A stretch of DNA of 64,000 nucleotides. Origin: Corbicula japonica. Taxonomy: Eukaryota; Mollusca; Bivalvia; Venerida; Cyrenidae. The position numbers and the translations under genes are program-made. Below are positions 10,551-23,781 of this stretch, in pieces (positions within the stretch are counted from its first letter, which is position 1; each line of letters starts with the position of its first letter). The notes below the pieces were generated by a model. That model had not been told where the DNA came from. It did not search any database and was given only the letters and a program-made list of their open reading frames with translations. Location of the stretch: the NCBI GenBank assembly GCA_038501625.1, contig JAZAYU010000008.1:8618938-8682937 (forward strand), written 5' to 3'.

Positions 10551-11425
10551 CAAATATATTAAATTTATGATATTAACTACTGCGAGAATTAAAAAAAACA
10601 TAAACAAATTCCAAATTATTATGAGGAAAAGATTTCATTTTACACTGTAGTAATCTAAAAGAAATCTAATAAATTAATTAGGAGTCATAGGTAACGAATA
10701 AGTAAATGGAAACTTAAGCTGGTGCCTTAAAAAATAATGCAGTCGCCGACTAGGCGGCATGGTTATAACAGAAAAAAAGTTACACAGTCCTGTTTAAAAA
10801 AGTAAAATAAAAAAATCATTTTTTTTATTTATTTTCGTCATATATGGTCAGTTTTTGGCCTTTTCGATCATAACATTTTAGCTCTTCAAGTTTCTGTGCT
10901 ATACACTACTCAAAGTTCTAAATGCTCTCTCGATAAATGTTGTTTTTCTTAACTAGTGGATAGAATCATTCGAGTTTGAAGTTTAATTAATTTCTAACAA
11001 TTTTATTAATATTAATATTTTCGTGTTTACGTTCTGTTACGTAAGTATTTAATGACGTGTGAGCGTAACGTCAACGTTCAACGTTCAACATAAGCAAAGA
11101 TATCAATCTAGAAAATAGTATCATTTGAACTTTTTTCTCATAACGAAAAAAAATGCAAAGCGGAGGCATTTCTTTTGCATTTACGAATAACATCATGATG
11201 ATTTTTATAAGAAATTTAAATGTGTGCCAGTTAAGAGCATGTTGACGGCACTTTCGCGCTCTTCAGTCGTCAAACGTTCCATAGTTATATAGTGTTGGTG
11301 TGAGTTTTAAGAATCTCCGTTTTCGGTGAACATGTGAAAAATGTATGTAAAAAAAGTCAAATTAAATTGCCGTATGGGAATTAAGAATACATTACATTTA
11401 AATTCATTTTATTTCTTTTTTTCAG
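10551..11425. other. Intergenic, nothing recognised
   Basis: Strongly AT-rich with poly-A and poly-T runs. No frame, repeat or RNA gene can be supported. Confidence 0.5.
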
Positions 11426-11938
11426 ATATGATGAACCACCTATGTTTTTGGGAGATAAGGGAAGTAAAATGCTTATCAATAAGGTACCTACAGGAATTGC
11501 TTTTCTTGTAGGTATTGATGATTATTGTATGAGTGACATGAGAATATATAACAGAACATCGGGACGGCTACCGTCTGGTGTAAAACGAATATTTGAATCC
11601 GATGTTTTTTATTGTAAGTATTTTTATTACCGAAAACAACGGAATAGTGTTATGAAAAAAGAATCTTAAACCAAATATAGATATTTTTATTCGTTTCTTT
11701 TACGGAAATTTTATAGTATTTTACCCTTCTTTTTGGTTTTATAAACTTTTATTACCAGGTACATCTTTCAATCCATGGTTAAAATTAGTATTACTTTTAA
11801 TGTATCATATAATTGTTTTCAGAGACGGACTTAAAAGAAATTAGACTTAAGACTAAATTTATTGATGCAAACAGAAAAATCATACCTGAATGTGTAATTT
11901 CATCATATTTCTATCCTTGCAAGGCCGTTAGACAGTAG
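11426..11938 (+). other. Candidate two-exon coding remnant, unidentified
   Basis: A CTTTTTTTCAG acceptor at 11415-11425 opens a frame starting YDEPPMFLGDKGSKMLINK and running through VGIDDYCMSDMRIYN to FESDVFY, with a good GTAAGT donor after 11613. A second acceptor (GTTTTCAG) ends at 11822. The only long frame behind it gives TDLKEIRLKTKFIDANRK and ends at TAG 11936-11938. Joining the two by these sites makes T|AG, a stop at the junction. It may be a decayed gene, a gene ending with a split stop codon, or chance. I do not recognise the protein. Confidence 0.3.
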
Positions 11939-11985
11939 AAAGGGAGGAAGCTTCAAATAAAATCAAATTTATACTGTCTGATAGA

Positions 11986-12135
11986 AAAAATAATGACTTG
12001 GAATAACAATAAATTACTTGTTTTATTAATATTAATTTCTTGGTTGATGTTTCTGTCGTGAAAAAAATAGTTGCTTGGAATAACAATAAATTAATTGTTT
12101 TGCTAATATCAATTTCTTGGTTGATGTTTTCATTC
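11986..12135. repeat. Tandem duplication, two copies, period 77 bp
   Basis: CTTGGAATAACAATAAATTA followed by TTTCTTGGTTGATGTTT occurs at 11997 and again at 12074 with a few substitutions. Nothing coding is associated. Confidence 0.8.
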
Positions 12136-14489
12136 GTATATTGCAGATTTTAAACAATTTATCATATGAGAGCGGTCGCATGGCCAGCTTGCTGATTGGA
12201 CATGGATTCCGATTAAGGACATGTGTATATGCACGCCCGGTAACATTCGCTCCACAACCAAAAAGAGAACATAACAAAATGAGGGAAAGCAACTTCCAGG
12301 ATTGAACGAAAGCGTTTTTAGTTTGTTTACTAGTATAATAAGTGAGTATGGCCATCATTTTTTTTTTAAATTTACAGGTCAAAAAACGGATCTTTTAACA
12401 AATCTGCGATTTTCGCATTTTTTGCAATATTCTAGTGCAGTTTTTGTGACGGTACCGAATCTTTGGCGAATTTGAGATGGTCAGTTAAAGTAAATATGGG
12501 AGTTCAGCATGAGCAATATCTTTACTCGTATCTGATATATGCATTTTCAAAGAAATGCGAGACGACTTACTAACCACAGTACCCGATTCCCTCTTGATCC
12601 GATCTATCCACGCGTTCTCCTTCTGGGATCTAAAGTGAACGGTTTGACTCGGTGTATTTGCTGAAAGACCCTTCTTTAAATTATTCCATGCACTACAGTT
12701 TTCCGGGAATGATGCACAAACAATAAAGTGAAAAATGCGAAATAGCGAAAGGAAAAACCTACCTGCGTGTGCCTTTCCAAGTGTGCTTGCACCTATGCAG
12801 TTATATGGCCATACTGATGGTTGGGGAAAATATTAAAACACAAACAAACCTAAAAAATATATTCTATTTCATCCCTTGTCATGGCAATTTTCAAATATTT
12901 AGTGTCTTCTACAAAAATGATTAACATGTAAAGTAAGTTTCTTCACCTGATCCCACTAATAGCGTGGCGAAACTTCTTAACACCAACTTCGCAGAAAGGC
13001 TACCACATATTTACATGTATGTTTTTCGTCTCGCTCTTTTTACATTTTTGTTTATAACTTTCTTATTCCTCAAAATCTCAAGTGCACGGAACAACGGAAA
13101 CGGAGGTCTGTCAGCATGTAAAGGAGGAGCTTTTCAAAGTTTGGAGATTACGTACATTTTGGTCTTCAGTGTTGTCTGAGATTACTCAAAGAGGTGGCTC
13201 TCTACCATAGCTACCCATTCGCTTCGAAATGAGCGCCATCTTATCAGTGACTCACTAGTTGCTGGTTAGGTGAACAGTTATGAGAACCAGACGTGTCTCA
13301 TTTCAAATACTTAACTCATATTCCTCCAAACGCCGACAGTCTTTCAACGCTTTCAGCACTTTGATTGAAGATTAGTGCAGACAGAAGAAAGTTATAGACA
13401 AAAGTTGAAAATAACGAGACGAAAATCATACGAGTGCCTTTTCGCTACCCAGGGCTGAAAGTTATAAAACTAAGATTGGAAACCAGTCTCAAATCACAAG
13501 CATCTGATTGTCCGAAATGGCGACTGGCTATTTCAGCAAATCAGATATGAGATTTGAGACTGGTCTCCATGCTCAGTATTATAACATTGAACACTGATTA
13601 ACAGTTTAAAAAACAATTTTAAGGGAAAAATAATATAAAATTTCTGATTCGACAGTTACTTTGATTTAATTCGGTATCGTCGCCATAAATAGTAAAACAA
13701 CGGGTAATTGATATTTCTGCAGTCTGAGGGAGCTTACATTGTGGTCGGTATAAATCAGTGACGGATGTCTATAATGGATCTGTATTTCACTTTAAAGCAG
13801 TTGGTAGCACGATCAAATTATGATTAGGCAGTGATGCCACACCTGAGCCTTTTTTATGATTGCAAAACTATTAGCTAGGGATGGCAACAATAAATACATG
13901 TACAGGGTGTCAGAAAAAAAGGTTACACTCTCATACTGTACCCAGTCCTAACACTGAGACAAAATCTGCTGCTTATTTCACAAACTGTGAAACAGCTGTC
14001 CTTTTCAAGCAGATCCGTCACGTACGGGGAGACGGAATCGTTCTGCAAAGTTCCGGTGACGGTACTATCAACTTTAATTTTGGTCAGCTTTGACTCAGTT
14101 TTTATTAAACTTCCGAGCATTTCTTTGGAAAACGGCAAAGTGATTCGATGTGTTGGATTTATCTGCACGCTGGTATAATTTTATACCAATATATCAAAAC
14201 ATCATTTGAGTTATGACGAACATTCCGGCCTCTGAACTGAGTGAAATTCAACAAGAGGTGAAGTGTTTTTCGATTTTCATGCAGTATTTAGTTGTATTTT
14301 TGTCTTGTTTTACTGTAACAAAGAATTCGTTCAGTTGTTTATTTATAGTGACTGGTTTAACCAAGAACGCTTTTTATAAGGAAAATGCGGGTGAAAATGT
14401 TAGGGGAGCGGTTGCTCTACAGGTGTGAAGGTTGTGCAAAAGAGCACAAATACATAGAACGGTATTCAATGATTTGCACATTATTTTTA
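12136..14489. other. Intergenic with one hairpin repeat copy
   Basis: No gene is supported. A copy of the second fold-back family (GACCAGTCTCAAAT arms) lies at 13447-13590. Open frames at 12964-13179 and 13881-14178 have no recognised domain. The latter is open on both strands, which argues against coding. Confidence 0.45.
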
Positions 14490-14495
14490 TTGAAC

Positions 14496-14668
14496 ATGAG
14501 TACTACATATAGCACATAAGTACTACATATAGCACATGTGTATTACACATAGCACATGAGTAATACATATCGCACATGTGTACTACACATAGCACATGAT
14601 TACTACATATAGCACATGAGTACACATGTAGCACATGAGTACTACATATAGCACATGAGTACTACATT
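14496..14668. repeat. Minisatellite of a 20-bp unit, first array
   Basis: About nine units of AGCACATGAGTACTACATAT with variation (GTGTATTACACAT and similar). The same unit builds the larger array at 15713. Confidence 0.9.
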
Positions 14669-15566
14669 TATTATATACCAATGAATGATTTTAGCATAGT
14701 GCAGCGTTAATCCGCAAAATTGATACAACTCGTCAGATTAATAATTCTGTATTGAACATTTTCCAATTTTCCGATTCTGTATTTTTGCAGCTCCGGTAGA
14801 TTCTACGTTCCAAAATGGCCGATTTCAAACCGCGATATTTTCACAAATTCTGATTTGTTGACTAAAATGACACTCTTTCTTAAAAAAAATAATTAATCAC
14901 AATGACATTTACAAATAAAGATAATATGAAATCGTCAAAAATGTTAAAGAAGTCAAATTAATAGATATTCATTGCGGATATAAACAGAACCAGCAAAATT
15001 TAAGGAGCGAAGAAATGTACATACCGTTCAACTATCCCGATTGAAATATCCATATGTAAAAATCCTTCTCATTTTCTCTTTTCAGCTTAACCCTATTTAG
15101 ATGCATTCGATGTTTAATGAAGGTCGTTGCTGCGGTATAGGAATGAAACAAATCCAAGTCGTTACATATCGAATACCACGGTAAACACTTCCAGCATCTT
15201 CGGGTCTTGTCAAAATTTTGTTTTAACAGTTCACTAAAACACAAATTTAATCCATCCCAACGTTTCAGGGGGATAAACACCCCTTCTTCAAGGGGCTTTT
15301 ACATGGAAATACTAAATGTTTACATATTATCAAAATTTTGTTGTCATTGTTTTAGTCCTTCAAGTTATTGAAATATTCGAAACTTAAATAATCCTTTCTC
15401 TTACAGAATCGATCATGGCGCTTGAAAAATGTAAACATTTCTTCGAAATATCTTAAGTCACAACTTATATTGTGATGTAATTGCTTACATCTAATTTCAA
15501 TCTTCATTATTGAATTAGTACTCATTTAATTGGGAGTTAAATAAGGTTATAAAATAAAAGAAACAT
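14669..15566. other. Spacer between the two minisatellite arrays
   Basis: About 0.9 kb of non-repetitive AT-rich sequence. The minus-strand open frame 15280-15032 (82 residues) has no recognisable family. Confidence 0.4.
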
Positions 15567-15712
15567 TATACCAGTAAGCAATCTGTAGGTTTGTATTATG
15601 TCTCGTTGCGTATGTAAACCACATCACGCTCGACCTTGGGTCTCGCTTGATATTGTTTGCATACCCAACTCGACAAATACAAACCTACAGATTGCATACT
15701 GTTATAATATTC
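15567..15712. repeat. Fold-back hairpin element, third family
   Basis: The left arm has GCAATCTGTAGGTTTGTATT and the right arm has AATACAAACCTACAGATTGC, an exact inverted repeat. ATACCAGTAAG and GTTATAATATTCC lie at the outer edges. A second copy with the same arms is at 17788-17957. It directly abuts the 20-bp minisatellite. Confidence 0.85.
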
Positions 15713-16105
15713 CATATATAGCACATGAGTACTATATATAGCACATGTGTATTACATATAGCACGTGTTTATTACATATAGCACATGAGTACTACATATA
15801 GCACAGGAGTTCTACATATAGCACATGAGTACAACTTATAGCATATGAGTACTACATATAGCACATGTGTATTACATAAAGCACATGTGTATTACATATA
15901 GCAAATGAGCACTACAAATAGCACATGTGTTTTACACATAGCACATGATTACTACACATAGCACATGAGTACTACATATAGCACATGTGCATTACATATA
16001 GTACATGAGTACTACATATAGCACATGAGTACTACATATAGCACATGTGATCTATATAGCACATGTGTATTATACAAAGCACATGGGTACTACATATAGC
16101 ACATA
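15713..16105. repeat. Minisatellite of a 20-bp unit, second array
   Basis: About 20 units of AGCACATGAGTACTACATAT and the variant AGCACATGTGTATTACATAT, in register except for one shortened unit near 16050. Same unit as 14496-14668. Confidence 0.9.
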
Positions 16106-17787
16106 CGTACAAATCCACTAACAGAAAAAGAAAACACTTTCTGAAATAATTGTATTTATTTTCCATTTATCAAACAGATAGAAAGAAGGTGATAATATTA
16201 TACAAATATTTGTATTATCAAAAGAATAAACAAATATAAAAATAACATAGTTGTAGCAGTTTGTGTTTTAACACTAACAAGTCTCTTAGAATTATAATAA
16301 CTATTTCAACATGCCTATGTTTTCTTACATCCCATTCAGAATAATAAAACATCAACATTCAGAATGAATAAAGAACTGATATAACTAATGCATCTTACAC
16401 AGAGACATTCTTGTCAAACAATTAAGATTTTATTCCCTTCACCTAATTCTATTCTATAAAAAATGTATAAAACAAATTCATTTTCAAAATGAAATACAAA
16501 GTTTTGATATTGCTTTTGATAAAGAAATGAACAAGAATGTGCAATTAAAACACGGGATATACCAGTCATCTAAAAACTTTAATTGATTGATTCCATTTAA
16601 ATTCCAGGACCATATGATAAAAAAAATTAATAGGAAAACTATAATTGATGTTTGTTCCTCATTTTCTTTTTCAAACATCAATAATCTACCACAGGTAATG
16701 GGTGTCCAATAATTACTTTGCAATTACGCGAACAAGTCCTAAAAAGCAGCAAAATTGCAATGGATATCCTGCACTCCTAGAAAAACTTACAATCTGAGGC
16801 TTAAGTTTCTAGACATTTTGAACTATTGACGCACAGAATTTGTTACATATGTACCCAGTGTAGTCTGATCAGGGTCTACAATTGTCACAAAAATTCATTC
16901 AGTAAGTTGTCAATTTCTGTGAAAAACATTGATGAATAAATGGACTGACAAACACCTGAAGTTTTCTGAACTCTTTACTCTGTATAAACTGGTTTAAACC
17001 CATGTGCAACCAGTGTAGATTCATATCAGCTGGCACATCCTTGTCATCTGATCAGGATCTGCACTGTTCACTTCTTGGTCAGAAATAACCTAATTAATCA
17101 AAACGCAAAAAGTGCGTCAAGGATGTGCTGGCTGATCTGGATCTACACAATTCTGCCCAAACCATAAAGGTGTATATGGAGGAAATTGTTTATTATACAT
17201 GTACCTGTTTTAGGATGATTAATTTTCCAAGGTTTAACTACGGTCATTATTCGTGTGTCACCATGTATATTGAAAACCAGTACCTGGTTTGATAGATTAA
17301 GATTTGTTGTATAAAACCATGGATTTGTGTTTCTCCTAAAACAATATACTGACTTCTGGTGGCAAAGATAAATGGAACTGAACAACCAAACCAGGAATAC
17401 ATATGCAAAAATATTTATCATATACCCATGAATAATTTGAGAATAATGAATGTGCATCCACAATATTGATATAACAAGGTAGACCAGTAAATCTATATCC
17501 CACACTGTGGTTCCCTGCTTCAGCAGCTCTACAGTTGTCAGTGTTATATGCAATGTCATAACTATGTCATACTCTGTTCTGTATTCTAGTAATAATTCTC
17601 CCGTACTTTTCTGCACATACATGTACCAAACTCCAAACCAGGAAATTTTATTTGCTGTTCTACAATCATTACAATATTCATGCGTTATTAATAAAGTTAC
17701 TAATGTTATTACTGCTTTTATGTAAACCATATTGTTGACTGAAACTTTTCCTTTTATTGTATTTTAATTATTTGTTTTGAGTGAGAA
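16106..17787. other. Intergenic with one TTAA-type hairpin copy
   Basis: AT-rich. A degenerate copy of the TTAA-flanked hairpin family occupies about 16970-17181. The minus-strand frame 17730-17143 runs through part of that repeat and has no family resemblance, so I do not call it a gene. Confidence 0.5.
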
Positions 17788-17957
17788 GGTATATAATAAA
17801 AAGAACATAATGACAGTATGCAGTCTGTAGGTTTGTATTCTTTATCATTGTGTGTGTAAACCACATCACAATCGACTTCAGTCTTGCGCAACATTGTTTA
17901 CTCATGCTAATTGTTGAATGATACAAACTTACAGACTGCATAATGTTATAATATTCC
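17788..17957. repeat. Fold-back hairpin element, third family, second copy
   Basis: The arms GCAGTCTGTAGGTTTGTAT and ATACAAACTTACAGACTGC pair across a centre near 17872. Same outer edge (GTTATAATATTCC) as the copy at 15567. Confidence 0.85.
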
Positions 17958-20241
17958 AATCATATTAACAAGTAAAATGTTGAACATATAATGTTAACAA
18001 AAATCTGTATAAATACTATGACACATCAAATGTATATAAGCACAAACATAAGTTTCTGAACTATTAGTTTGATTATTAGTTTTGATTTGTAAATAACACA
18101 AAATCACAAAAATTTCTCCACAGAAAAACAAAATAAAGTAGAAAACAATACTGAATACTTGATTCTGAAAACAAAATAACCCCCAAAATGCTGTTTAATG
18201 TAAATGGTATGTGTTTGCAGATAAGGGATAAAAAGGTATATAAAATGATTATCTCCTCAAAGAATCTGAATATTACCATATAACATTGTTGAAACCTTAT
18301 ATTTAACAAAGTACAGACTTAATTTAAAAAAAATGAATTATTTGATGGATGAAAGTATAAAGATTTAAAAAATGAAAGACATATGCAGCAAATATGTATC
18401 CCAGTAACAAATTGAAACACTTCTGGGCTAAACATGGGCTCAAGCAGTTATAAAGCTACAGCAAAAGTAAAACTCTCTTTTAGAACACATCAGAATTGTA
18501 AGCTTAGAACACAGTAGATAGTGTTAACAGCAACTTCTACAAATAAGCACAACATGAAAGATAAGAAAACAAAGTCTTTTTTTGTTTCCCATGGATTTGT
18601 ATTATCTTTGAAAAAAGGTTTCATGAAATATTGTTTTAATGGTTCTGGACAAATAGCTAAAACCCCCAAAAATTCTTGCTCATAAAATTTTATGATTACA
18701 GGGTACAATAGAGAAAATGTGTACCACAGTTGTAAAATTTTACATAAAAACATTTCATTCTCTAATTTCTTAAGGTGCTGGTTTTCAATCTCTATTAACC
18801 TGTATTTGAATAATAGACATAACACAGTTTGCAGTCAATGATTGAGCTATTTCTCTCTGAACACATTATATCACAAATTTTATTTGGAAACATGTGCCCA
18901 ATGTTATAAAACTGAGCATATAAACCAGTCTCAAATCTCAAGCATCTGATTGGCTGAAATGGCAACCAGTCATTTATAACCTTCAGCTATGATAGCCATC
19001 TATCAAAACTTGCTTTTCTTTTGGTTAAGAAGTCAGAGCAATTACTACAAATTTCTGTAAGATTGCTATAAAAGAATTTTAAATGTAGAAAGTAAACTTG
19101 TTCAAAAAACGGGATTTCCAAAATGAAAGGTTATCTTCACCAATAAATTTCAATTCTGTGGACACTAAGATTTCTCAATTAAATTCATCTTATAACTGTC
19201 ATCAACAAAGAACTTAATCTTAACAGCAGTAAATTAATGTCTTTGATTTATTTTGTTATCTAACTATAACAGAATTAAATTTATTTAAATCAATCAATGC
19301 TTGTGCAGGGTTATGATTTTAAAACACTGTAATACTGTCAAGTTTTGTGGGTTTCACTGCATTTTTAAATATTTTTTTTGCAAATAATCTGAGGGGTTCC
19401 AGCCCCATTAAAAATCTAAAACATGATAAACATTATTGAAAGTGCTATGTAAACTTAAAAATCTATATTATGTGTTACCTCACAAATAATTTTGTCTAAT
19501 TTTAATTATTAACATCTTTCACAAGAAACCATAAAATGGATGATCTGACACTATGATCATGGCCATAAGCAATAAACCACAGATCAAAGACAATTGATCT
19601 GCAGATGCTAATTTATTCACGCTGAGTGCTGTCTCTTCAAAAAGGTCATATATATGCAGAGTTTTAAGACGGAAGTCTGCCCAAGATCATAAAACTAAAT
19701 TTGGAGACCAGTCTTAAGTCTCAAGCATCTGATTGGCTAAAATGGTGTCTAGTCTCAGTCTTAAACAGCTTTTTTGCTGAAATGACAACTGGTAGCCATT
19801 TCAGCCCATCTGATGCTTGAAATTTGTAATTGGTCTCCAATCTTAGTTTTATGATCTCGGGCCCCTAAATCAGTTTGGATATTAAGCCCGCTCACTGCCT
19901 TCAACATGATAAGAGTTGGCTGATAAATGTTGGAATGTTGTATAAACAATCCAATTGCATAGAACAGATCCTTGTTTTTACCTCATATCCTGCTATACTG
20001 TCGTCAGAAACTAAAAATACTTCAAAATTGAGCCTACTTTTACTTACAGTTTTTGTGTTCTTGCCGGTATTAAGTGACTTAAAGGCAAACAGTAAAGGCC
20101 CAAATCAGACAAGAAAGACTGATCTGGTTCTACAATGAGGACAAATGTTTGTGTATCCAAGTTCAGCAGGATACAAGGTAATTAAATTGCATATTGTGTC
20201 TTGGCCATTAATTCCAGCACTGATCCCATTCTGCCACTAAG
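17958..20241. other. Downstream flank of DYNLT5, hairpin repeats
   Basis: Holds two copies of the second hairpin family (18900-18990, half copy; 19680-19865, full palindrome) and otherwise AT-rich spacer. The 3' untranslated region of the minus-strand dynein light chain gene must begin here, but I cannot fix its end. Confidence 0.5.
19680..19865. repeat. Second fold-back hairpin family (about 8 copies)
   Basis: Arms read AAACTNAGATTGGAGACCAG, TCTCAAATCTCAAGCATCTG and ATTGGCTGAAATGG, then their reverse complement, with GGGCCC-like words outside. Other copies: 13447-13590, 18900-18990, 33000-33165, 39930-40010, 51960-52100, 58555-58700, and the expanded one at 38844. Confidence 0.85.
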
Positions 20242-20445
20242 CTACTCATAGTACACCCCATACACACTACCAATGGCAAATATAGACTTATTTCGGAATT
20301 CTGAAGTTGAGAAAGTGTCATTTTTTTCATCCCATAAACATCTGCTCCCGACCCGGAGGCCTTGGTTGCTCAGCTGACCTATGTGAACCAAACATATCAC
20401 CTTGAATCTCGGAATCATCATCTCCTTCACTCGTGCTTTGATCAC
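20242..20445 (-). CDS. DYNLT5: DYNLT5 coding exon 3 and stop
   Basis: 204 nt behind the acceptor CATATTCAG, phase 0, with TAG at 20242-20244. Encodes the beta-strands of the Tctex-1 fold (RFKVICLVHIGQ, GSRCLWD, SIFAIGSVYGVYYE). Confidence 0.93.
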   Translation of the reverse strand: MIKARVKEMMIPRFKVICLVHIGQLSNQGLRVGSRCLWDEKNDTFSTSEFRNKSIFAIGSVYGVYYE

Positions 20446-22597
20446 CTGAATATGGAACACAGACATTACATTAACCCTTTACTCCATATAAATGCATGTG
20501 AGACCAATGTAGATCCAATTAAGCGGGCAAATTATGGTGTCAGATCTGGATCTGCAGTTTTTGCTTTTTGGTCAGAAATAACCCAATAATAAAAAAGCAA
20601 ATAGTCCAGATTCTGATTAGATGGCATGAATGTGCCAGCTGATCTGGATCTACACTATTCGCAAGTGTAAAAGTGAAAAAAAAAGTGTCAGACAAGATGT
20701 GAAAATCTGTCTGACAGAAACAAATTCTGCCGGACCAAAACATGTTAAAAAGGAATTAGCAAGTATTAGGGAGTTCAAATTTTTGTCTCACTTTTTGGTC
20801 TGATAACGTATGAAATCACATTGGACCCACCCAAATTTTACCAGACAGGTGACTGGTCCATCAATCTGGCAACTTTAAGGATGATAATTTGCTTAGGCAA
20901 TAAAGGTATATTATTATATTGAGGAAAGGGTAAACTGAAATATGCAAGTATTGGCATGGTATTTCACGTTGTCTGAAATGAAATAGTTAATATTGAAATC
21001 ATCCATTACTGTTCAGTTAAACTGAGGTATCACATAAAAAAGATTATTGTATTCATTCATAATCATAAAATAATTTTCAAACTTAAACACAATGGCTTCA
21101 ATTGAACTGCCTAGCACTATATCTGTTTGTTGTGAAGAACACTGCAGCAGTATGTAAATAGTCTCACATTATTATGGTTGTCATTATATATTGATCCAGA
21201 AAAACTTACAATACCCCATTATGATAGACAAATCAACCCAATTTAATTTCCTAACTTATCTTTACTTTAAAAGGTTTAAAGATATCGGTAATTTTAAATA
21301 GTAGTAAATGTACATTAACTGTAGTGACAAGATGGGAAGAAAACACCACAGACAGCAGTAAACTTTTATAATATTCTCATTATCAAATAATTTTACATGA
21401 TCCTTTGAAAGCACAGTTGCTGTCAGGATAAGCAGTTCATACAAATGACACTTTTTGTTTTTTTGTTATTGCATGTTGGTTTTGGATCAATATTCAAAAA
21501 AATACATGTCGATATTGAAGCAGAGATTCAAAGATACATGTACATAGTAACATTTAATTTGATGACACTCGCACAAACATTAAAAAAAAACAAACTTAAT
21601 CCCTTAGACTCTCACTGACTCAAGTCCCAAGTCAGAACTAGAATGTAAGAATCTTCTGATTACCTCAGAGATTGTCTTTGACATCTGTCGACAGAGCTCG
21701 GGTTCATATCTTTCCTCCGCGAGGTAACTCTCGAGCACATCATGAATGATATGCTTCACTTTGCCGGCTGGGAACTTCTTTTTGGGGTCCATCTGGTAAG
21801 TGTTTTCACATTTTACCTGTGGTCTGAAGTGATCATCATGTCCTGGTTCATCCATGAAGGATACTGTACTCATGGAACTAGCACTGAAGTTGAAATAACT
21901 ATGTCAACTCTTATCTTGTTACAAACTGGTTGTCATGTTCATATTTTGCAAGGGGATGTGTTACATGAATTACACATGGATAACAGTTTGTGGTTTCAGC
22001 TTAGGATTAGAAGTTGCAAAGATCTGTCTAATATATGTTTATCTAGTTTCAACAGAACTGTCAAGTTGTATTCGTAACCAGTGCATTACTTGACAATTCA
22101 GTCAAAACACTCCTATAAACTGTAAGAATTATCCCAGTATCATATCAAGGGTAATTGATTACACACATTCTCTACTCCACACATTTAGCATAGAAGGGAG
22201 ACTAAATTTAGTCACAACAAGGCTAGACATTATTACAGGCATGTTGTACAGGGAACAGGTGAAGAAAATATGGAATGATTTATTTATTCCATCTAAGTAA
22301 CTTTCTTGTGGTTTATCTTTGACCATTTGTTTCCAGAAGCAGGTTTAGGTTAGATGATATTTTTATATATTCACAACTGATAAACAATTATTTACTTTTG
22401 TTTTAAACCATTTTCAAAATCATAAGGGCACCAATACAGACTGCTACTTGTTTTGTTGAGAAATAAAATGGATGATACCCATGTTTGTGATGTCTAGTGT
22501 TGTCATGCCGTATATCTATGCTCGCCAGGGATGACATACTCCCCTGTTTCTTCAACAGTCTAGCCGCCTTATCTCTTGCTTTCTCATGGTCTGCCAT
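20242..22597 (-). CDS. DYNLT5: Tctex-type dynein light chain, DYNLT5 (TCTEX1D1) family
   Basis: Three exons on the minus strand join in phase: 22597-22479, 21883-21664 and 20445-20242, giving 180 residues, against 179 in human DYNLT5. All introns are GT-AG. Exon 1 encodes MADHEKARDKAARLLKKQGS and an SSL motif, the basic N-terminus of this subfamily. Exon 2 has SMSTVSFMDEP, then ENTYQM, FPAGKVKHIIHDVL, YEPELCRQM and KTISE. Exon 3 has VIKARVKEMMIPRFKVI, HIGQ, GSRCLWDEKNDTFS and ends GSVYGVYYE. The Tctex-1 fold covers roughly residues 65-180. Family members dimerise and link cargo or intermediate chains to dynein; this subfamily is associated with cilia and flagella. The minus-strand TTTTGTTACAG just before the ATG could be an acceptor, so a non-coding first exon may lie further up. 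Identification is firm. Confidence 0.93.
21664..21883 (-). CDS. DYNLT5: DYNLT5 coding exon 2
   Basis: 220 nt behind the acceptor TTTCAACTTCAG, ending at GAG|GTAATC. Encodes residues 40-113, including the N-terminal helices of the Tctex-1 domain. Confidence 0.92.
22479..22597 (-). CDS. DYNLT5: DYNLT5 coding exon 1
   Basis: 119 nt from ATG at 22597; encodes 39 residues plus two bases of a Gly codon. The donor reads GG|GTATCA. It is rich in Lys, Arg and Ser, with a KKQGSMSSL motif that matches the subfamily's KKRGSISSL. Confidence 0.9.
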
Positions 22598-22619
22598 TAT
22601 GAAGCACAGTTAACAATAT

Positions 22620-23781
22620 CTGTAACAAAAATGTTGATTAATTAAATAATAAACAAAACATACAGACTAAAGTATCAAGATTTTTTTTACAGATGATTCA
22701 TTTTATTTAGATTAAACTTTATATAAGGAATTGGGGTAAAGATTAAAGAGCATATCAAAATGAGGTTAGTTTCAATGCAGTCTGGGGAAAGTTTCAGCCA
22801 ACTTTATCACTTGTCAACTAAGTCACCGCTGAAATGATAACTTATATCCGGCCCATGGCAGGTGCGATTTTCTCCCCAGCGACCAGTCTAAGCTGATAAT
22901 ACTGGCAATAGTAGCAATTTATGTAATCAACTAACAATGAACACCTGGTGAATGAAAGTGAGCTGGGCAATTCGATACACACTTGGCTAAGTAATCCGAA
23001 GGTTGTGGGTTGTTTCCTTGCCTTGGTACAGAATTAGAAATATACATTAATAGTGTGCTCCTCCACACAAGACTAGTACTCATTAAAAGAAGAATATCTA
23101 TGTGTGTGTGTGTATCAGTAAGTGATATAGCAGATGTGAGATCCAGACACAAATCATGCTTTGTGTTAACAGTTTTCCCTAGTCAGTAGATCTAGGTACT
23201 GTCCATATTAGTAAATCATGTTACAATTTGCTGTTTCATCTGTATTGTTTTATAAATTCATAAAGTTTTCTTACTAAAATTAACACATTTGTTTATGTTC
23301 ACCGGGTCATAATGAAGTTAAGTAAGAATTTTTTTACCAGCACATGGATAAAAAATGTTGTAACTCATTGTAGATAATTAAGGATGGAATCGATATTTGA
23401 TGGTTTTCATTTGGATATGGAAAACAGTTGGGCTGTTTAAAGTGTGTGAAGCCCAAAGCCCTTCATGCGTACTTTAAACAATTCAACACATGAATTCTCT
23501 CATAAATACAACAATATTAGAAGTTAGAAGAATTCATGATATACAGCATTTTTGAATGGCTGTTGGAACAGCCATGTACACGATAAAGTGAATGACGGCA
23601 CGCTTTTTGGCAGTAACTAATGGCAAAATGTGTGTGTTCATCAACATCACATGTCAAAACATTGTGCACTGTCCAATAAACTTTGAACAGTTCTACTGTG
23701 CCACTCCTCTTAAAGCGGCATTACTTCAATTTAACATGCTCTTGTATGAAATATTACATGTATTTGGAACTATAGGCACAA
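22620..23781. other. Upstream flank of DYNLT5, no gene seen
   Basis: Spacer with a short TG run near 23101-23112. No exon, tRNA or structured repeat can be supported, although a non-coding first exon of DYNLT5 could lie here. Confidence 0.4.

Noticed and set aside
17143..17730. 195-residue minus-strand frame with several hydrophobic stretches
   Set aside because: Partly overlaps a hairpin repeat copy, has no family resemblance, and the AT-rich sequence gives Ile/Tyr/Leu-rich translations by chance.
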